In this document: piece by piece, positions 24,935 to 34,237 of the stretch
Layout: each line of letters opens with the position of its first letter
Position numbering within the stretch: the stretch's first letter is position 1
Source: an uncultured Neglectibacter sp.
GTDB taxonomy: Bacteria; Bacillota; Clostridia; Oscillospirales; Acutalibacteraceae
DNA length: 56,281 nucleotides
Direction: 5' to 3'
Assembly: GCA_904374805.1 (NCBI GenBank)
Contig: CAJFEW010000003.1
Coordinates: 1 to 56,281, forward strand
The notes under the pieces: generated by a model
What the model was told of the DNA's origin: nothing
Seen by the model: only the letters and a program-made list of their open reading frames with translations
The model's database searches: none
Made by a program: the position numbers and the translations under genes

Positions 24935-25134
24935 CCGAATCAAAATCACTGGTTGTGGTTTCTTCCGACTCCAGAAAGGGCAGCGTTTGCTGGTCCCTGG
25001 AAAAGATACTAGAGATCACTCTTTGCGGAGCAAGTAGTTTCGTACCCCTTTTGTAAACCCACAATCTTTCTAATGTTCCTTTTTCGCAACGATCCCCCTT
25101 GGTAGAACCAGGGGGTGTTTCGCCTAATGGCAGC
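24935..25134. other. Intergenic stretch with a second hairpin
   Basis: No gene supported. A second hairpin at about 25092-25115 (CCCCCTTGG / CCAGGGGG) is followed by TGTTT and shares the ACCAGGGG-GTGTTT ending with the terminator before it, as if the 3' end had been duplicated. Confidence 0.5.
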
Positions 25135-25168
25135 AAAAAAGGGACTGCTGCATAATGCAGCAGCCCCC
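25135..25168 (-). terminator. Terminator of the hydratase-pcp operon
   Basis: On the minus strand GGGGCTGCTGCA, a TTA loop and TGCAGCAGTCCC are followed by TTTTTTG. Confidence 0.9.
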
Positions 25169-25187
25169 TCCGATTACGAGCAAAACT

Positions 25188-25781
25188 TTACTCTAAGGCG
25201 CCGATCAGGAACTCAAGCACCTCTGTAATCTGGGTAAGAGACAAGCTGGGCTGGCCTTCCTTGGCCTGAATGGGCAGAAACGGCACATGGATAAATCCCA
25301 CACGTGTCTCCGTGGGCTTATAGTGATGCAGCAACCGATAGAACACATCGTTGCACACATAGGTTCCGGCGGAGTAGGACAGCCTGCAGGGAAACCCCTT
25401 CTCCGCCGCCTGCTGCGCCAGAGAGCGGACCGGCAGGGTGGTAAAATACCCGTCCCATCCCGCAGGTACAATGGGTTCTCCTTGGGGCTGGTTGCCCGCG
25501 TTGTCGGGAATGCGGGCGTCCTGCAGGTTGACAGCCACCACTTCCGGCGTGACCGCCTCCCTTCCCCCAGCCTGTCCCAGAGAGAGAATCGCCTGCGGCT
25601 TCAAAACGGCCGCACGGGCTAAAGCCAACTCTGCAGCCTGACCGAACACCGTGGGCAGCCGCAGTTTCTCCAGATGCCACGGGCCAATGTCCGAGGGCAG
25701 GGCCGCCACCGCCTCCCAGGAAGGGTTGATCGGCTCTTGCTGAAAGGGCTCAAAACCTGTGATCAAAAGAGTGTGCTTCAT
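25188..25781 (-). CDS. pcp: Pyroglutamyl-peptidase I
   Basis: A cysteine peptidase of family C15 that removes N-terminal pyroglutamate from peptides in the cytoplasm. The 197-residue protein has [14 protein letters not shown] (9-22) and the catalytic triad Glu80 (in the GGREAVTPE segment), Cys143 (AGTYVCND) and His165 (GFIHVPFLP). The ATG at 25781 overlaps the stop of the upstream hydratase gene as ATGA, which fixes the start and suggests coupled translation. It is slightly shorter than the usual 215 residues but has all key residues. Confidence 0.93.
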   Translation of the reverse strand: MKHTLLITGFEPFQQEPINPSWEAVAALPSDIGPWHLEKLRLPTVFGQAAELALARAAVLKPQAILSLGQAGGREAVTPEVVAVNLQDARIPDNAGNQPQGEPIVPAGWDGYFTTLPVRSLAQQAAEKGFPCRLSYSAGTYVCNDVFYRLLHHYKPTETRVGFIHVPFLPIQAKEGQPSLSLTQITEVLEFLIGALE

Positions 25782-28078
25782 TTTGCCCCCCGCCGGTTCC
25801 GGTTGAAATTGATCAAACACCCAGCCTTGACAATTTCCCGCTCGTTATCGGTCATATCCTTGCAATAGAGGGTGATTTCCTGCGCCTTGCCCTCTTTGCA
25901 CACATAGGCGGGAATACGGGACAGGTCCCCGTCCAAAGCGGAGCGGATCCCCGGCACATAGATGTAGTCCCCCACCTCAAAGGCGGTGGGTTCTCCCTGG
26001 AGATGGAAGGGCAACATGCCCCAGTTCATCACGTTGGAGCGGTAGCGCTTGGTGGCGTAATCCTGAGTGATGTTGGCAAGACCACCCAGCACCCGCTGGC
26101 AGCTGGCAGCCTGTTCCCGGGCAGAGCCGTCGCCGGGTTTGTTGGCGTAGAGCACCGAGCCGATCTCCACAGTTTGGGGATCCACTTGCTCTTGCCCGGG
26201 GATGGTGCGGATGGCGGCAAACACACCCTCCAGCTGAGGGTCGGCCTGCAGCACATTCTCTCCTCTCTCCCGAGCAGCTTCCACAGCGTCCACCTCTTTG
26301 GCGCGGCCCACATACGCCGGATCCCGACGGGACAGGGTAAACTCCGCCAAACCCAAGGGATTGGAACGGTAGGAGGAAGTTTCCCCTGAGGGAATGAGCT
26401 CGTCGGTGGTGGTGACCTCGTCCAAGATCTTGGAGCACACCTTCAGCAAAATATTCTCCTCCAAAGCCGGACGCTGGGGCCAATCCTTAATATTGGGGCC
26501 ATAGAACAGAGGAGCGTCCTCCTGCGCTTTGCCAAAGCCCTGGTACACACGGGCCTGGTAGGGAGCCGAATCAAAGTGGTAGACCGGAGGCGCCGCAAAG
26601 GCGTCGGCAAACTCTTCGGCGCTGGTAAGCAGACCGCCCCGGGCCGCGCTGGCGGCAATGGAGCGGGCGTCCATCAAAGCCACAGCAGACATTTGGCCCT
26701 GACCGGGCTTGCTGCCCTCCCGGTTGGGGAAGTTCCGAGTGGTATGGCGGATGGACAAGCCGTTGTGGTTGGGGGTGTCTCCCGCCCCGAAGCAGGGACC
26801 ACAGAAGGCGGTTTTCACCACGGAGCCCGCTGCCATCAAGTCCGCCAGGGCGCCGTTCTTCATCAGCTCCATGTACACCGGGATGGAAGAGGGGTACACG
26901 TTCAAGGTGAATTCTCCCGCACCAATCGCCTTCCCCCGCAGCACGTTGGCCGCTTGGGCAATGCTGGTGAAGGTGCCGCCGGCACAGCCGCCGATAACCC
27001 CCTGCTGCACCTGCAGCTGGCCGTCCTTCACCTTATCCAGCAAGGTGTAAGGAGCCCGCCCCTGGCTGACTTTCTCCGCGGCCTTCTCCGTCTCCCGCAG
27101 GATATCGGTCAGGTTTTCCTTCAGCTCGTCGATGGTATAGGCATTGGAGGGATGGAAGGGCAGGGCGATCATGGGCTTGATCTGGGAGAGGTCGATCTCC
27201 ACACAGCCGTCGTAGTACGCCACGTCGCCCGGCTTCAGCTCCCGGTAGTCGCCGCCCCGGCCGTGCTCTGTGAGCCAGGCTTTGGTGTCTTCGTCCGTCT
27301 GCCAAATGGAGGAAAGGCAGGTGGTCTCGGTGGTCATCACATCTACGCCATTGCGGTAGTCCGTGTCCATAGAGGCAACGCCAGGGCCCACAAACTCCAT
27401 GACCTTGTTCTTTACGTAGCCGTTCTGGTACACCGCTTTGCAGATGGCCAGGGCAATGTCGTGAGGACCCACCCAGGGTTGGGGCTTGCCTGTCAGGTAA
27501 ATAGCCACCACTTCCGGATAGGGGCTGTCCCAGGTGTCCCCCAGGATCTGCTTGTCCAGCTCACCGCCGCCCTCGCCCACGGCCATGGTGCCCAAGGCGC
27601 CGTAGCGCGTGTGGCTGTCGCTGCCCAGAATCATCTTGCCGCAGCCGGCGTGCATCTCCCGCATGTACTGATGAATGACCGCCACATGAGGGGGCACGTA
27701 GATCCCGCCGTATTTCTGGGCGGCCGTCAGGCCAAACATGTGGTCGTCTTCATTGATGGTGCCCCCCACGGCGCACAGGGAGTTGTGGCAGCAGGTGAGC
27801 ACATAGGGCATGGGGAATTTTTCCATGCCAGAAGCGCGGGCAGTTTGGATAATGCCCACATAGGTAATATCGTGAGAGGCCAGGGCGTCAAAACGGATCT
27901 GCAGATCGTCCGGATTGCCGCTCTGGTTGTGTGCCTGAAGAATGCCGTAGGCAATCGTGGACTGCCGTGCCTTTTGAGGGGTTGCCTCCTTCAGGCGGGG
28001 ATCGCTTTGGGCTTGGGCGGCTGGAACCAGCCAGGTCCCCTCCACCAGGTAAACGCCTCCGTCGTGGAGCTTCATCAT
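25778..28078 (-). CDS. Aconitase-family hydratase (YbhJ-like)
   Basis: A 766-residue iron-sulfur hydratase of the aconitase superfamily, closest in my memory to the poorly characterised YbhJ type. It is not a standard AcnA/AcnB or LeuC. The three cluster cysteines are visible: Cys365 in [10 protein letters not shown], and Cys426 and Cys429 in [10 protein letters not shown]. The anion-binding region [16 protein letters not shown] follows. The C-terminal swivel domain contains [12 protein letters not shown]. Of two adjacent ATGs I chose 28078, 6 nt after AAGGA. It has its own promoter, and pcp overlaps its stop. The substrate is unknown; the peptide-degradation neighbours are the only hint. Confidence 0.85.
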   Translation of the reverse strand: MMKLHDGGVYLVEGTWLVPAAQAQSDPRLKEATPQKARQSTIAYGILQAHNQSGNPDDLQIRFDALASHDITYVGIIQTARASGMEKFPMPYVLTCCHNSLCAVGGTINEDDHMFGLTAAQKYGGIYVPPHVAVIHQYMREMHAGCGKMILGSDSHTRYGALGTMAVGEGGGELDKQILGDTWDSPYPEVVAIYLTGKPQPWVGPHDIALAICKAVYQNGYVKNKVMEFVGPGVASMDTDYRNGVDVMTTETTCLSSIWQTDEDTKAWLTEHGRGGDYRELKPGDVAYYDGCVEIDLSQIKPMIALPFHPSNAYTIDELKENLTDILRETEKAAEKVSQGRAPYTLLDKVKDGQLQVQQGVIGGCAGGTFTSIAQAANVLRGKAIGAGEFTLNVYPSSIPVYMELMKNGALADLMAAGSVVKTAFCGPCFGAGDTPNHNGLSIRHTTRNFPNREGSKPGQGQMSAVALMDARSIAASAARGGLLTSAEEFADAFAAPPVYHFDSAPYQARVYQGFGKAQEDAPLFYGPNIKDWPQRPALEENILLKVCSKILDEVTTTDELIPSGETSSYRSNPLGLAEFTLSRRDPAYVGRAKEVDAVEAARERGENVLQADPQLEGVFAAIRTIPGQEQVDPQTVEIGSVLYANKPGDGSAREQAASCQRVLGGLANITQDYATKRYRSNVMNWGMLPFHLQGEPTAFEVGDYIYVPGIRSALDGDLSRIPAYVCKEGKAQEITLYCKDMTDNEREIVKAGCLINFNRNRRGAK

Positions 28079-28149
28079 ACACATTCCTTCTTTCTCATCA
28101 TTGTAAGGCCGCCTGGCCGGGGCAAGGCGGTCCCGGGGAAAACAACTCT

Positions 28150-28178
28150 ATCATACCACAGGATGGGACAATGCGCAA
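28150..28178 (-). promoter_or_regulatory. Promoter of the hydratase-pcp operon
   Basis: TTGCGC (28178-28173), 17-nt spacer, TATGAT (28155-28150) on the minus strand. The leader contains a CCGCCT/AGGCGG hairpin (about 28108-28135) without a T tract. Confidence 0.75.
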
Positions 28179-28190
28179 AACAATCTCCCT

Positions 28191-29462
28191 TTACGGCCTT
28201 TCCCGCTTGGGCAGCAACGGTTGGCTTACTCCCGTCACCCCCACGCAGGCGAGGATGGCCAGCAGCAGGCGCTGGGTTCCCAGGGGAGCACCGGCGGCAT
28301 CGTACCACTCCTCCAGGCTGTGGCACCCGCCGCAAGTGCCCCCGCCGCCTAACGTGCAGGCGGGAATTCCCAGGCTTAAGGGAAGGTTGGCGTCTGTACT
28401 GCTGTGCGCTGTGAGGCCGGGCTCCGTGCCCAAAGCCCGGTAGGCCTCCAGCACGGTTTGCACCAGCGGGCTCTCCAAAGGCTGGCTGCCGCAGGGCCGG
28501 TTTCCCACCTGCTCCCATTCCATTTGGATGCGAGCGTCCGGATCGTAGGTCCTGCCAGGGTTGTCCTCCAGCCAATCCCGCTCCTGCACCCAGCGCCGGT
28601 TTTCCTCCTCTGCAGCCTGTTCCACACACCGGACCACCTCTTGGTGGAGCTTTTCCAGGGCATCTGCCTCTTCGGAGCGCATATCCACCAACATGCTGCA
28701 TTCGTAGGCGATGGCGTTTACGGAAGTGCCGCCCTCCACCACACCCACATTGAAGGTGGTTTTGGGCGTGCGCGGGGTGCGCAGCTCCCCAATCTTGGCG
28801 ATCGCCCGACCCATGGCGTGAATGGGGTTGACGCAGCCAAAATCCCCGTAAGAGTGGCCGCCGGGACCGCGGAACGTCACTTTGTAACGCAAGCTGCCCG
28901 TACCTCCATAGGTGATGTCCTCCCCTGCCCCGTCAATGGAGAAAAAGCCGTCCACCTCCTGGGCCCTACTTTGAAAGAACTGGCGCATGCCCCGAAGATT
29001 TCCCAGGCCCTCTTCCCCCACATTGGCCCCGATCAGCAAATCGCCCACCGGACGAATACCCGATTCCCGCAGGGCCCGCAGCAGAGCCAAAATCTCCGCA
29101 CACCCGCGGGTGTCGTCCGCAATGCCGGGACAGAAAATCTCACTTCCCTCCCGCCGGACCTGCAGGTCTGTGTCCATGGGAAACACCGTATCCAGATGGG
29201 CGGTCACATAGAGAGTGGGCCCCTCTCCTGTGCCAGGGATCCGCGTGAACACATTGCACACCTCGTCCATCTCCGCCGAGTATCCCTCCGCCTCCATCAG
29301 TTCCCGAAAGCGAAGGGCCTTTTGGCGCTCCTGATTGCTGAACGCTGGGATCTGGGTCAGCTCCACTTGCTGTTCTACCGTATGGGCAGCATCCTGTTCT
29401 ATGTAGGAAGCCGCCCGTTGAAACAACGGGCTTTGATAAAGCCTTTCCATCTCTCTACGCAT
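28191..29462 (-). CDS. M20-family metallopeptidase
   Basis: A 423-residue cytoplasmic dinuclear-zinc peptidase or deacylase. Metal ligands and catalytic residues are visible: His89 and Asp91 (TAHLDTV), Asp116 (GIADDTRG), Glu150/Glu151 (NVGEEGLGN), Asp in FFSIDGAG, and a C-terminal His in CGGCHSLEEW. The insertion between the two metal-ligand segments is the dimerisation domain with RGPGGHSY. The overall pattern resembles peptidase T-like or M20A/M20D enzymes; the exact substrate is uncertain. A GGAG site precedes the ATG. It lies upstream of the hydratase and pcp, with a separate promoter between. Confidence 0.88.
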   Translation of the reverse strand: MRREMERLYQSPLFQRAASYIEQDAAHTVEQQVELTQIPAFSNQERQKALRFRELMEAEGYSAEMDEVCNVFTRIPGTGEGPTLYVTAHLDTVFPMDTDLQVRREGSEIFCPGIADDTRGCAEILALLRALRESGIRPVGDLLIGANVGEEGLGNLRGMRQFFQSRAQEVDGFFSIDGAGEDITYGGTGSLRYKVTFRGPGGHSYGDFGCVNPIHAMGRAIAKIGELRTPRTPKTTFNVGVVEGGTSVNAIAYECSMLVDMRSEEADALEKLHQEVVRCVEQAAEEENRRWVQERDWLEDNPGRTYDPDARIQMEWEQVGNRPCGSQPLESPLVQTVLEAYRALGTEPGLTAHSSTDANLPLSLGIPACTLGGGGTCGGCHSLEEWYDAAGAPLGTQRLLLAILACVGVTGVSQPLLPKRERP

Positions 29463-29545
29463 GGGTCACCGCTCCTTCTCCAAACACTCTGCACTGCGTG
29501 GCGGTTTATGGTTCTCCCCGCAAAACAGCACAAGTCTATAAAAAT

Positions 29546-29574
29546 ATAGTAGCACACGAAAGCCTGTTTGACAA
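29546..29574 (-). promoter_or_regulatory. Promoter of the M20 peptidase gene
   Basis: TTGTCA (29574-29569), 17-nt spacer, TACTAT (29551-29546) on the minus strand. Confidence 0.7.
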
Positions 29575-29813
29575 GCAACCCCAGAGGCTTTCCATTTTTG
29601 CGAGGGGTATTCCACAAAAACTTTGGTTAATTTTTTAACATTTCAAATTATACGATTTTCTTTTATTAATTCGACTATTTTTTACGATATTGTGCTATAC
29701 AAAAGCTTTTCGTTTGTGGTACACATATAGCGAGAAAGGGGAATGGTTGAAAAAAATTGTATATTTTAACTCCTATTTTCCCTACATATCCACTTTATAA
29801 GGAGGATGTTGTC
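29575..29813. promoter_or_regulatory. AT-rich upstream region of the orphan solute-binding protein
   Basis: A clearly AT-rich stretch with an extended -10-like TGCTATACA near 29691-29699, but no -35 box that I trust. No gene is supported. A GGAGGATG RBS lies at its end. Confidence 0.35.
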
Positions 29814-31703
29814 ATGAAAAAAACGCGAAGATGGGTTGCTCTGACGCTCGTTTTGGCTCTGGTGCTCTCCCTGACAGCCTGCAGTACAGGCGGCGGGGAA
29901 TCCTCCAGCAGCCAAGCCCCCACCAGCACCACGGAACCCAGTTCCTCGGCAGACAGCGGTACGGAAGTCTCCTCGGAGACTGACACAACAGGCACCGGCG
30001 CCGATCTCACGTCCTACCCGCGGGAGGAGACCCTCTACTTGGGTGGACAACAATGGGGCACGCCGGTTTCCAACAACCCCTTGGCTGCCAACCCCAACTA
30101 CACCTGCGTCACCCAAAACGACAATTCCACCTTGTACGTGTGGGAGACGCTTTACATGTGGAACCCCTCGGATGAAACTGCCTATCCGCTTTTGGCAGAT
30201 GGGGACTACCAGTGGAATGAAGAGGAAACCGCCATTACCGTCAAGCTGAAGGAGGCTGCCCATTGGAGCGACGGCACCCCCGTGACAGCGGCGGACGTAG
30301 AAACCACCTGGGACGCCCATGTGAACTATCAGAGCAACCAGGGCGTGGCTTACAGCCCGTACATTGCAGACATTGTGGCTGTGGACGATTACACGGTGGA
30401 AATCCAGGCAAACACCGACAATTTAAACCGGATGAAGGTTTTGGAATATCTGCCTCGCGTATTCGTCATGCAAAAAGCCTATTTGGATAGCCTGGCAGAG
30501 GCAAACGGCGGAGATGCCACCGCCATGAAGAACGAACCCATGTGGGACGCTCCCCACACCGGTCCCTACTCCACCCGGGAGCAGAACGACCAGAAATGGG
30601 TGATCGAACGAGACGACAACTACTGGGGACAAGACGAATCCATGTGGGGCAAGCTGCCTGTGCCCAAGTATGTGATCCACAACATCTATTCCTCCAACGA
30701 CGTCTCTGCTCAGGCCTTCGCCAACGGAGAAATCGATGTGAACCAAAGCTACGTAGCCAATATTGAAAAGATGTGGGAGGATCAAGGGCTGCCTGTTTCC
30801 ACCTACATTTCCGAACCGCCCTACAACGCGCCGGGACAAATTCCCTCTGTCATTTTCAACACCCAGCGCAACGGTTTGGACCAAGTGGCCGTCCGCAAGG
30901 CAATCGCCATGGCCACCGACTATGACCAGATTGTCAACTCCGCCATGACCGGCCAGGCTCCCAGCTTCTCCGAATATCCCCGGACCATTTTCAACTGGTC
31001 GGAAGCCCAGCAAAGCTTGATTCTGGATCCTGAGGCACTGGCTCCTCTCCAGTGGGAGGGCAATGACATCGAAGGGGCCAACGCTCTGCTGGACGAGGCA
31101 GGAATTGTGGACACCAACGGGGACGGAAACCGTGAGTACAACGGCCAGGAACTCTCCTATCAGGTGGAATGCCCCACCGGCTTCTCCGATTGGGAGGCCA
31201 CTTTGCAGATCGTGCAGGAGGCAGGCAAAGCCATCGGCATCCAAATCGAAACCTATTTCCCGGAGACCGCTCAGTACACCGACGATATTCAGGCGGGGAA
31301 TTTTGACATTACCATGTCCTCTACCGCAGGCGGCATCTCCGCTCCCTGGACGGTGTTCTACTTCTTCATGTACGGTTTCGGCGGCGAATTCCCAGAGGCT
31401 ATGACCACCAACTACGGACGCTACTACAATCCGGAAGCGGACGAACTGCTGGATGAACTGTCCAACACCACGGAGGAAGACCGGCAGCTGGAAATCTACC
31501 AGCGGCTCAACGAGATCTATCTGACCGACGTTCCCAGTTTTGGAGCCATGTACCGGCCCACCATGTTCATGAGCTATTTTGAGGAAACTTGGACCAATTT
31601 CCCCAACGAGCATGACGGAACGGATCCGAAGGTTCCGCCCCTCATGTGCAGCGGCGGGTACGGAATCGCGGCCCTGTACAACCTGGAGCTGGTCGACGGC
31701 TAA
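29814..31703 (+). CDS. Family-5 solute-binding lipoprotein (peptide/oligosaccharide type)
   Basis: A 629-residue extracellular binding protein of the SBP_bac_5 family (DppA/OppA type). The signal peptide ends in the lipobox LTAC (Cys23), then a Ser/Thr-rich linker. The family core starts with LKEAAHWSDGTPVTAADVE. Relatives bind oligopeptides, nickel complexes or, in gut anaerobes and Thermotoga, oligosaccharides. No permease or ATPase gene of the Dpp/Opp kind lies nearby. A terminator follows at once, so it is a single-gene unit that must work with a transporter elsewhere. The position beside a glucuronidase gene hints at a glycan or glycoside ligand. Confidence 0.88.
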   Translation: MKKTRRWVALTLVLALVLSLTACSTGGGESSSSQAPTSTTEPSSSADSGTEVSSETDTTGTGADLTSYPREETLYLGGQQWGTPVSNNPLAANPNYTCVTQNDNSTLYVWETLYMWNPSDETAYPLLADGDYQWNEEETAITVKLKEAAHWSDGTPVTAADVETTWDAHVNYQSNQGVAYSPYIADIVAVDDYTVEIQANTDNLNRMKVLEYLPRVFVMQKAYLDSLAEANGGDATAMKNEPMWDAPHTGPYSTREQNDQKWVIERDDNYWGQDESMWGKLPVPKYVIHNIYSSNDVSAQAFANGEIDVNQSYVANIEKMWEDQGLPVSTYISEPPYNAPGQIPSVIFNTQRNGLDQVAVRKAIAMATDYDQIVNSAMTGQAPSFSEYPRTIFNWSEAQQSLILDPEALAPLQWEGNDIEGANALLDEAGIVDTNGDGNREYNGQELSYQVECPTGFSDWEATLQIVQEAGKAIGIQIETYFPETAQYTDDIQAGNFDITMSSTAGGISAPWTVFYFFMYGFGGEFPEAMTTNYGRYYNPEADELLDELSNTTEEDRQLEIYQRLNEIYLTDVPSFGAMYRPTMFMSYFEETWTNFPNEHDGTDPKVPPLMCSGGYGIAALYNLELVDG

Positions 31704-31730
31704 ACCGATTCTGTTCTCAGGAACAACAAC

Positions 31731-31767
31731 GAGCGCCTTCTCCCCCAAAGGGAAAGGCGCTCGTTTT
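31731..31767 (+). terminator. Terminator of the orphan solute-binding protein gene
   Basis: GAGCGCCTT / AAGGCGCTC with a 14-nt loop, then GTTTTAT. It also lies after the convergent glucuronidase gene. Confidence 0.85.
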
Positions 31768-31808
31768 ATGCACATTCCAATCGCGCACAAAAAGCCTGGG
31801 TACCAGGA

Positions 31809-33614
31809 TTACTTCTTATAATCGAAATCGGGAATTTTCTGCCAGCGGTCCCGGAAGAAGTGGGCGGCCAGCTTGGGCTTTCTATCCCGGGTAAACAAGC
31901 CCTTCTTGTTGCCCTGAACCCGCAAGAGGCCCTGGCTGGTGGCAAAATCGGCAAAGTTCCAGGCCTGTTCGCCCACCACAAACTCGTACTCGTCGAACAC
32001 TTGCGTGTTCATCTTGTAGTACTCCACCTGGTATTCCTCTGTATACAACACCGGGGTGGTATCATGGAGTCCCATGACCGTGTCGGCCCCAAATTCCGTG
32101 AAGATCACCGGCTTGCCAATGGCGCGCCAAGCATCCAGCTCCTCCTTCAGCTTCCGCTGGGAGTAGGCCAAATCCGGGCCCCCGAAGTACCATCCGTAGT
32201 ACCGGTTGAGGCAGATCACATCGCTGAGCTGGCTGGAGCAATCCTCCTCCGGCGTCTTCCCTACCTGAACACTGACCAAAGTGCACGGGCGTTTTTGCGG
32301 ATCCAATTCCCGGGCCAAGGCGTACAAGGGGGCAAAGTACTCGTAAGAACCCTCCGAGGTGGAATCCGGCTCGTTGGCAATGCTCCACATCACCACACAG
32401 GCGTGGTTTTTATCCCGGGCGATCAAGTCCCGAATCACTTCCTTGTGGTGTTCTTGGGTCTTCAATCCGTGCTCTTTATCGAAGGTGGCCACAGCCTGTC
32501 CCTGGAAGTTGGCGCCGCCCCCAAATTTTAAGTTGACCCCCACGGCGGTGGTCTCATCGATCACCACAAAGCCCTCTCGGTCACACAGCCGCATCATCTC
32601 TTCGCTGTAGGGATAATGGCTGGTGCGGAAGCTGTTGGCCCTCTGCCATTTCATCAGGGAGATATCTTTCACATTCATGGGCAGGTTTACTCCTCTCCCC
32701 TGGGGGAAGGTATCCTCGTGACGGCCGTACCCCTTAAAGTAGAAGGGCTTCCCGTTGATGAGGAACTGGGTGCCCTTTACCTCCACAGTACGCACACCGT
32801 AGGGCAGGGTGTACACATCTTCGCCGTAGGTAACACGGATCTCGTACAGGTAGGCGTGCAAAGGCTGCCAGAGATGCACCTGGGGAATGTCTAGGGTGCC
32901 GGAGGTTCCTTCTCCCTGGGCGACCAGCTGTCCCTCCTGGTCCAGCACTTCCACACGGCATGCGCCTTCTCCCACGGTGTCCACGGTATAGGTCAAGCGG
33001 GCTTTCTCTCCCTCCACTTGCGCCACAACAGAAATGTCGGCAATATAGTCCCGCGGGGTGGTATAAATCTTCACTGGCCGGGTGATGCCGGCGTAGTTAA
33101 AAAAGTCAAAGTTCGGGTTGTTGCGAGGGGGCTTGCCCTCCTCCTGGGGTACAGCGTCTCCAAAAATACCGCCAGAGGTGCCCACCGGCAGAGTGGAATA
33201 GTTGATTTCGTTGTTGACAGCGATGGTCAACAGATTTTCCTCACCCTCCCGCAGAGCATGGCCTATTTCCACCTCAAAGGGCAAAAAGCCCCCCTTGTGC
33301 TCACAAAGAAGCTCCCCGTTGAGATAGACCTTGGCAAAGTGTGTCACAGCCTCGCAGCGCAAAAGGACCCGCTGGGTTTTGACATAGGCTGGCAGGGAAA
33401 CTTTCCGCTGATAGAAAACCCACCCTACATGGTCCCGGAAGGATACGCCTTCCTTCAAATCGTTATAGGAGGCTGGGACGGGCATGGTCATAGGGTCCTG
33501 CAAGGGCGCCCGGTACCACTCTTCCTCAAAGCCGGTTCCCTGGTCCAGTTTAAAGTCCCACACGCCGCTCAAATCACAGAGAAGGCGGGAGGGTGTCAAA
33601 ATCGGATACAACAT
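31809..33614 (-). CDS. uidA: Beta-glucuronidase (GH2)
   Basis: A 601-residue GH2 enzyme that removes beta-D-glucuronic acid from glycans or from glucuronide conjugates. It has the sugar-binding, immunoglobulin-like and TIM-barrel domains in order. The acid/base Glu415 is in SIANEPDS and the nucleophile Glu507 in IFTEFGAD. The NxK carboxylate-recognition motif (Asn569, Lys571 in GNKKG) separates it from beta-galactosidases. The segment after AVGVNLKFGGG (about 360-385) is as long as the E. coli loop 1, suggesting a Loop-1 glucuronidase that takes small conjugates. No signal peptide, so its substrate must be imported. Confidence 0.93.
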   Translation of the reverse strand: MLYPILTPSRLLCDLSGVWDFKLDQGTGFEEEWYRAPLQDPMTMPVPASYNDLKEGVSFRDHVGWVFYQRKVSLPAYVKTQRVLLRCEAVTHFAKVYLNGELLCEHKGGFLPFEVEIGHALREGEENLLTIAVNNEINYSTLPVGTSGGIFGDAVPQEEGKPPRNNPNFDFFNYAGITRPVKIYTTPRDYIADISVVAQVEGEKARLTYTVDTVGEGACRVEVLDQEGQLVAQGEGTSGTLDIPQVHLWQPLHAYLYEIRVTYGEDVYTLPYGVRTVEVKGTQFLINGKPFYFKGYGRHEDTFPQGRGVNLPMNVKDISLMKWQRANSFRTSHYPYSEEMMRLCDREGFVVIDETTAVGVNLKFGGGANFQGQAVATFDKEHGLKTQEHHKEVIRDLIARDKNHACVVMWSIANEPDSTSEGSYEYFAPLYALARELDPQKRPCTLVSVQVGKTPEEDCSSQLSDVICLNRYYGWYFGGPDLAYSQRKLKEELDAWRAIGKPVIFTEFGADTVMGLHDTTPVLYTEEYQVEYYKMNTQVFDEYEFVVGEQAWNFADFATSQGLLRVQGNKKGLFTRDRKPKLAAHFFRDRWQKIPDFDYKK

Positions 33615-33717
33615 ACTTTACCTTCCTTCCAAGTGTGTTTTGCCTAACTGCTGCAGGCAACGCCTCTCCTCCCGGCGCCCCTTTCCTACACGTGGAATCG
33701 GCCCATGGGAAAGCATA

Positions 33718-33746
33718 GGTATAGTATAGCATAAAAGGCAGGGCAA
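33718..33746 (-). promoter_or_regulatory. Candidate promoter of the beta-glucuronidase gene
   Basis: TTGCCC (33746-33741), 17-nt spacer, TATACC (33723-33718) on the minus strand. Confidence 0.45.
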
Positions 33747-34147
33747 AACTTGGATTATTTGTGAATTTTTGTCTTATAGCCCACAACCGCTAAGTTTGGT
33801 GTCAGAGGAGAGAGGCTCCAGCAGTTCCTTTTCTTACAACGCAGGGCGCTGCAACCTTTCTCCCTAAGCGCCTTTATTTTTCCGGTTTGAAAAAATAAAT
33901 GTGTCCTTTTGCTCGTCGGTTTTTTCCGAACCCTTCCCCATTTTAGTCTATGAAAAAAATAGAAATCTCATCAACAAAAAAGGGTCACTCACTCTCTAGG
34001 AACTTGACAGATCCCCATAGATACCGTGACGGATTTCTCAAAGTGCACATAGGTAATGCCAAGTATTTCTTAAATTTTTTGTTAGCCATAAGCGTACTAT
34101 ACAACTTTTCTGCTACTATTTTTTCATTACACACGTCGTATTTTTGA
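33747..34147. other. AT-rich intergenic stretch without a supported gene
   Basis: About 400 nt that is clearly richer in A and T than its surroundings. Short frames of 65-70 codons exist on both strands (33950-34147 plus; 33985-34197 minus, GTG start with a weak AGGA). Neither is recognised, and they overlap each other. It may be a decayed gene or transferred remnant. Confidence 0.4.
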
Positions 34148-34176
34148 TTGACAATTTCTCGGGCATCTAGTAGAAT
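34148..34176 (+). promoter_or_regulatory. Promoter of the BlaI-M56 operon
   Basis: Perfect TTGACA, 17-nt spacer, TAGAAT. I looked for the TACA-N-TGTA dyad of BlaI/MecI operators and found no clear copy around it. Confidence 0.75.
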
Positions 34177-34237
34177 AAATTCAGGAAATATTGCCACTGT
34201 ATGGATCCTATAAAATTTGTGCTTCTGAGGTGTTGTT

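Noticed and set aside
26576-28414. 612-residue frame on the plus strand
   Set aside because: Antisense shadow of the hydratase gene; long antisense frames are common in GC-rich DNA.
33985-34197. 70-residue minus-strand frame in the AT-rich island
   Set aside because: GTG start, weak RBS, no recognised motif, and it overlaps the promoter of the BlaI operon; kept only as a possible remnant.
34148-34237. BlaI operator (TACA/TGTA dyad)
   Set aside because: No symmetrical copy found around the promoter or start codon.
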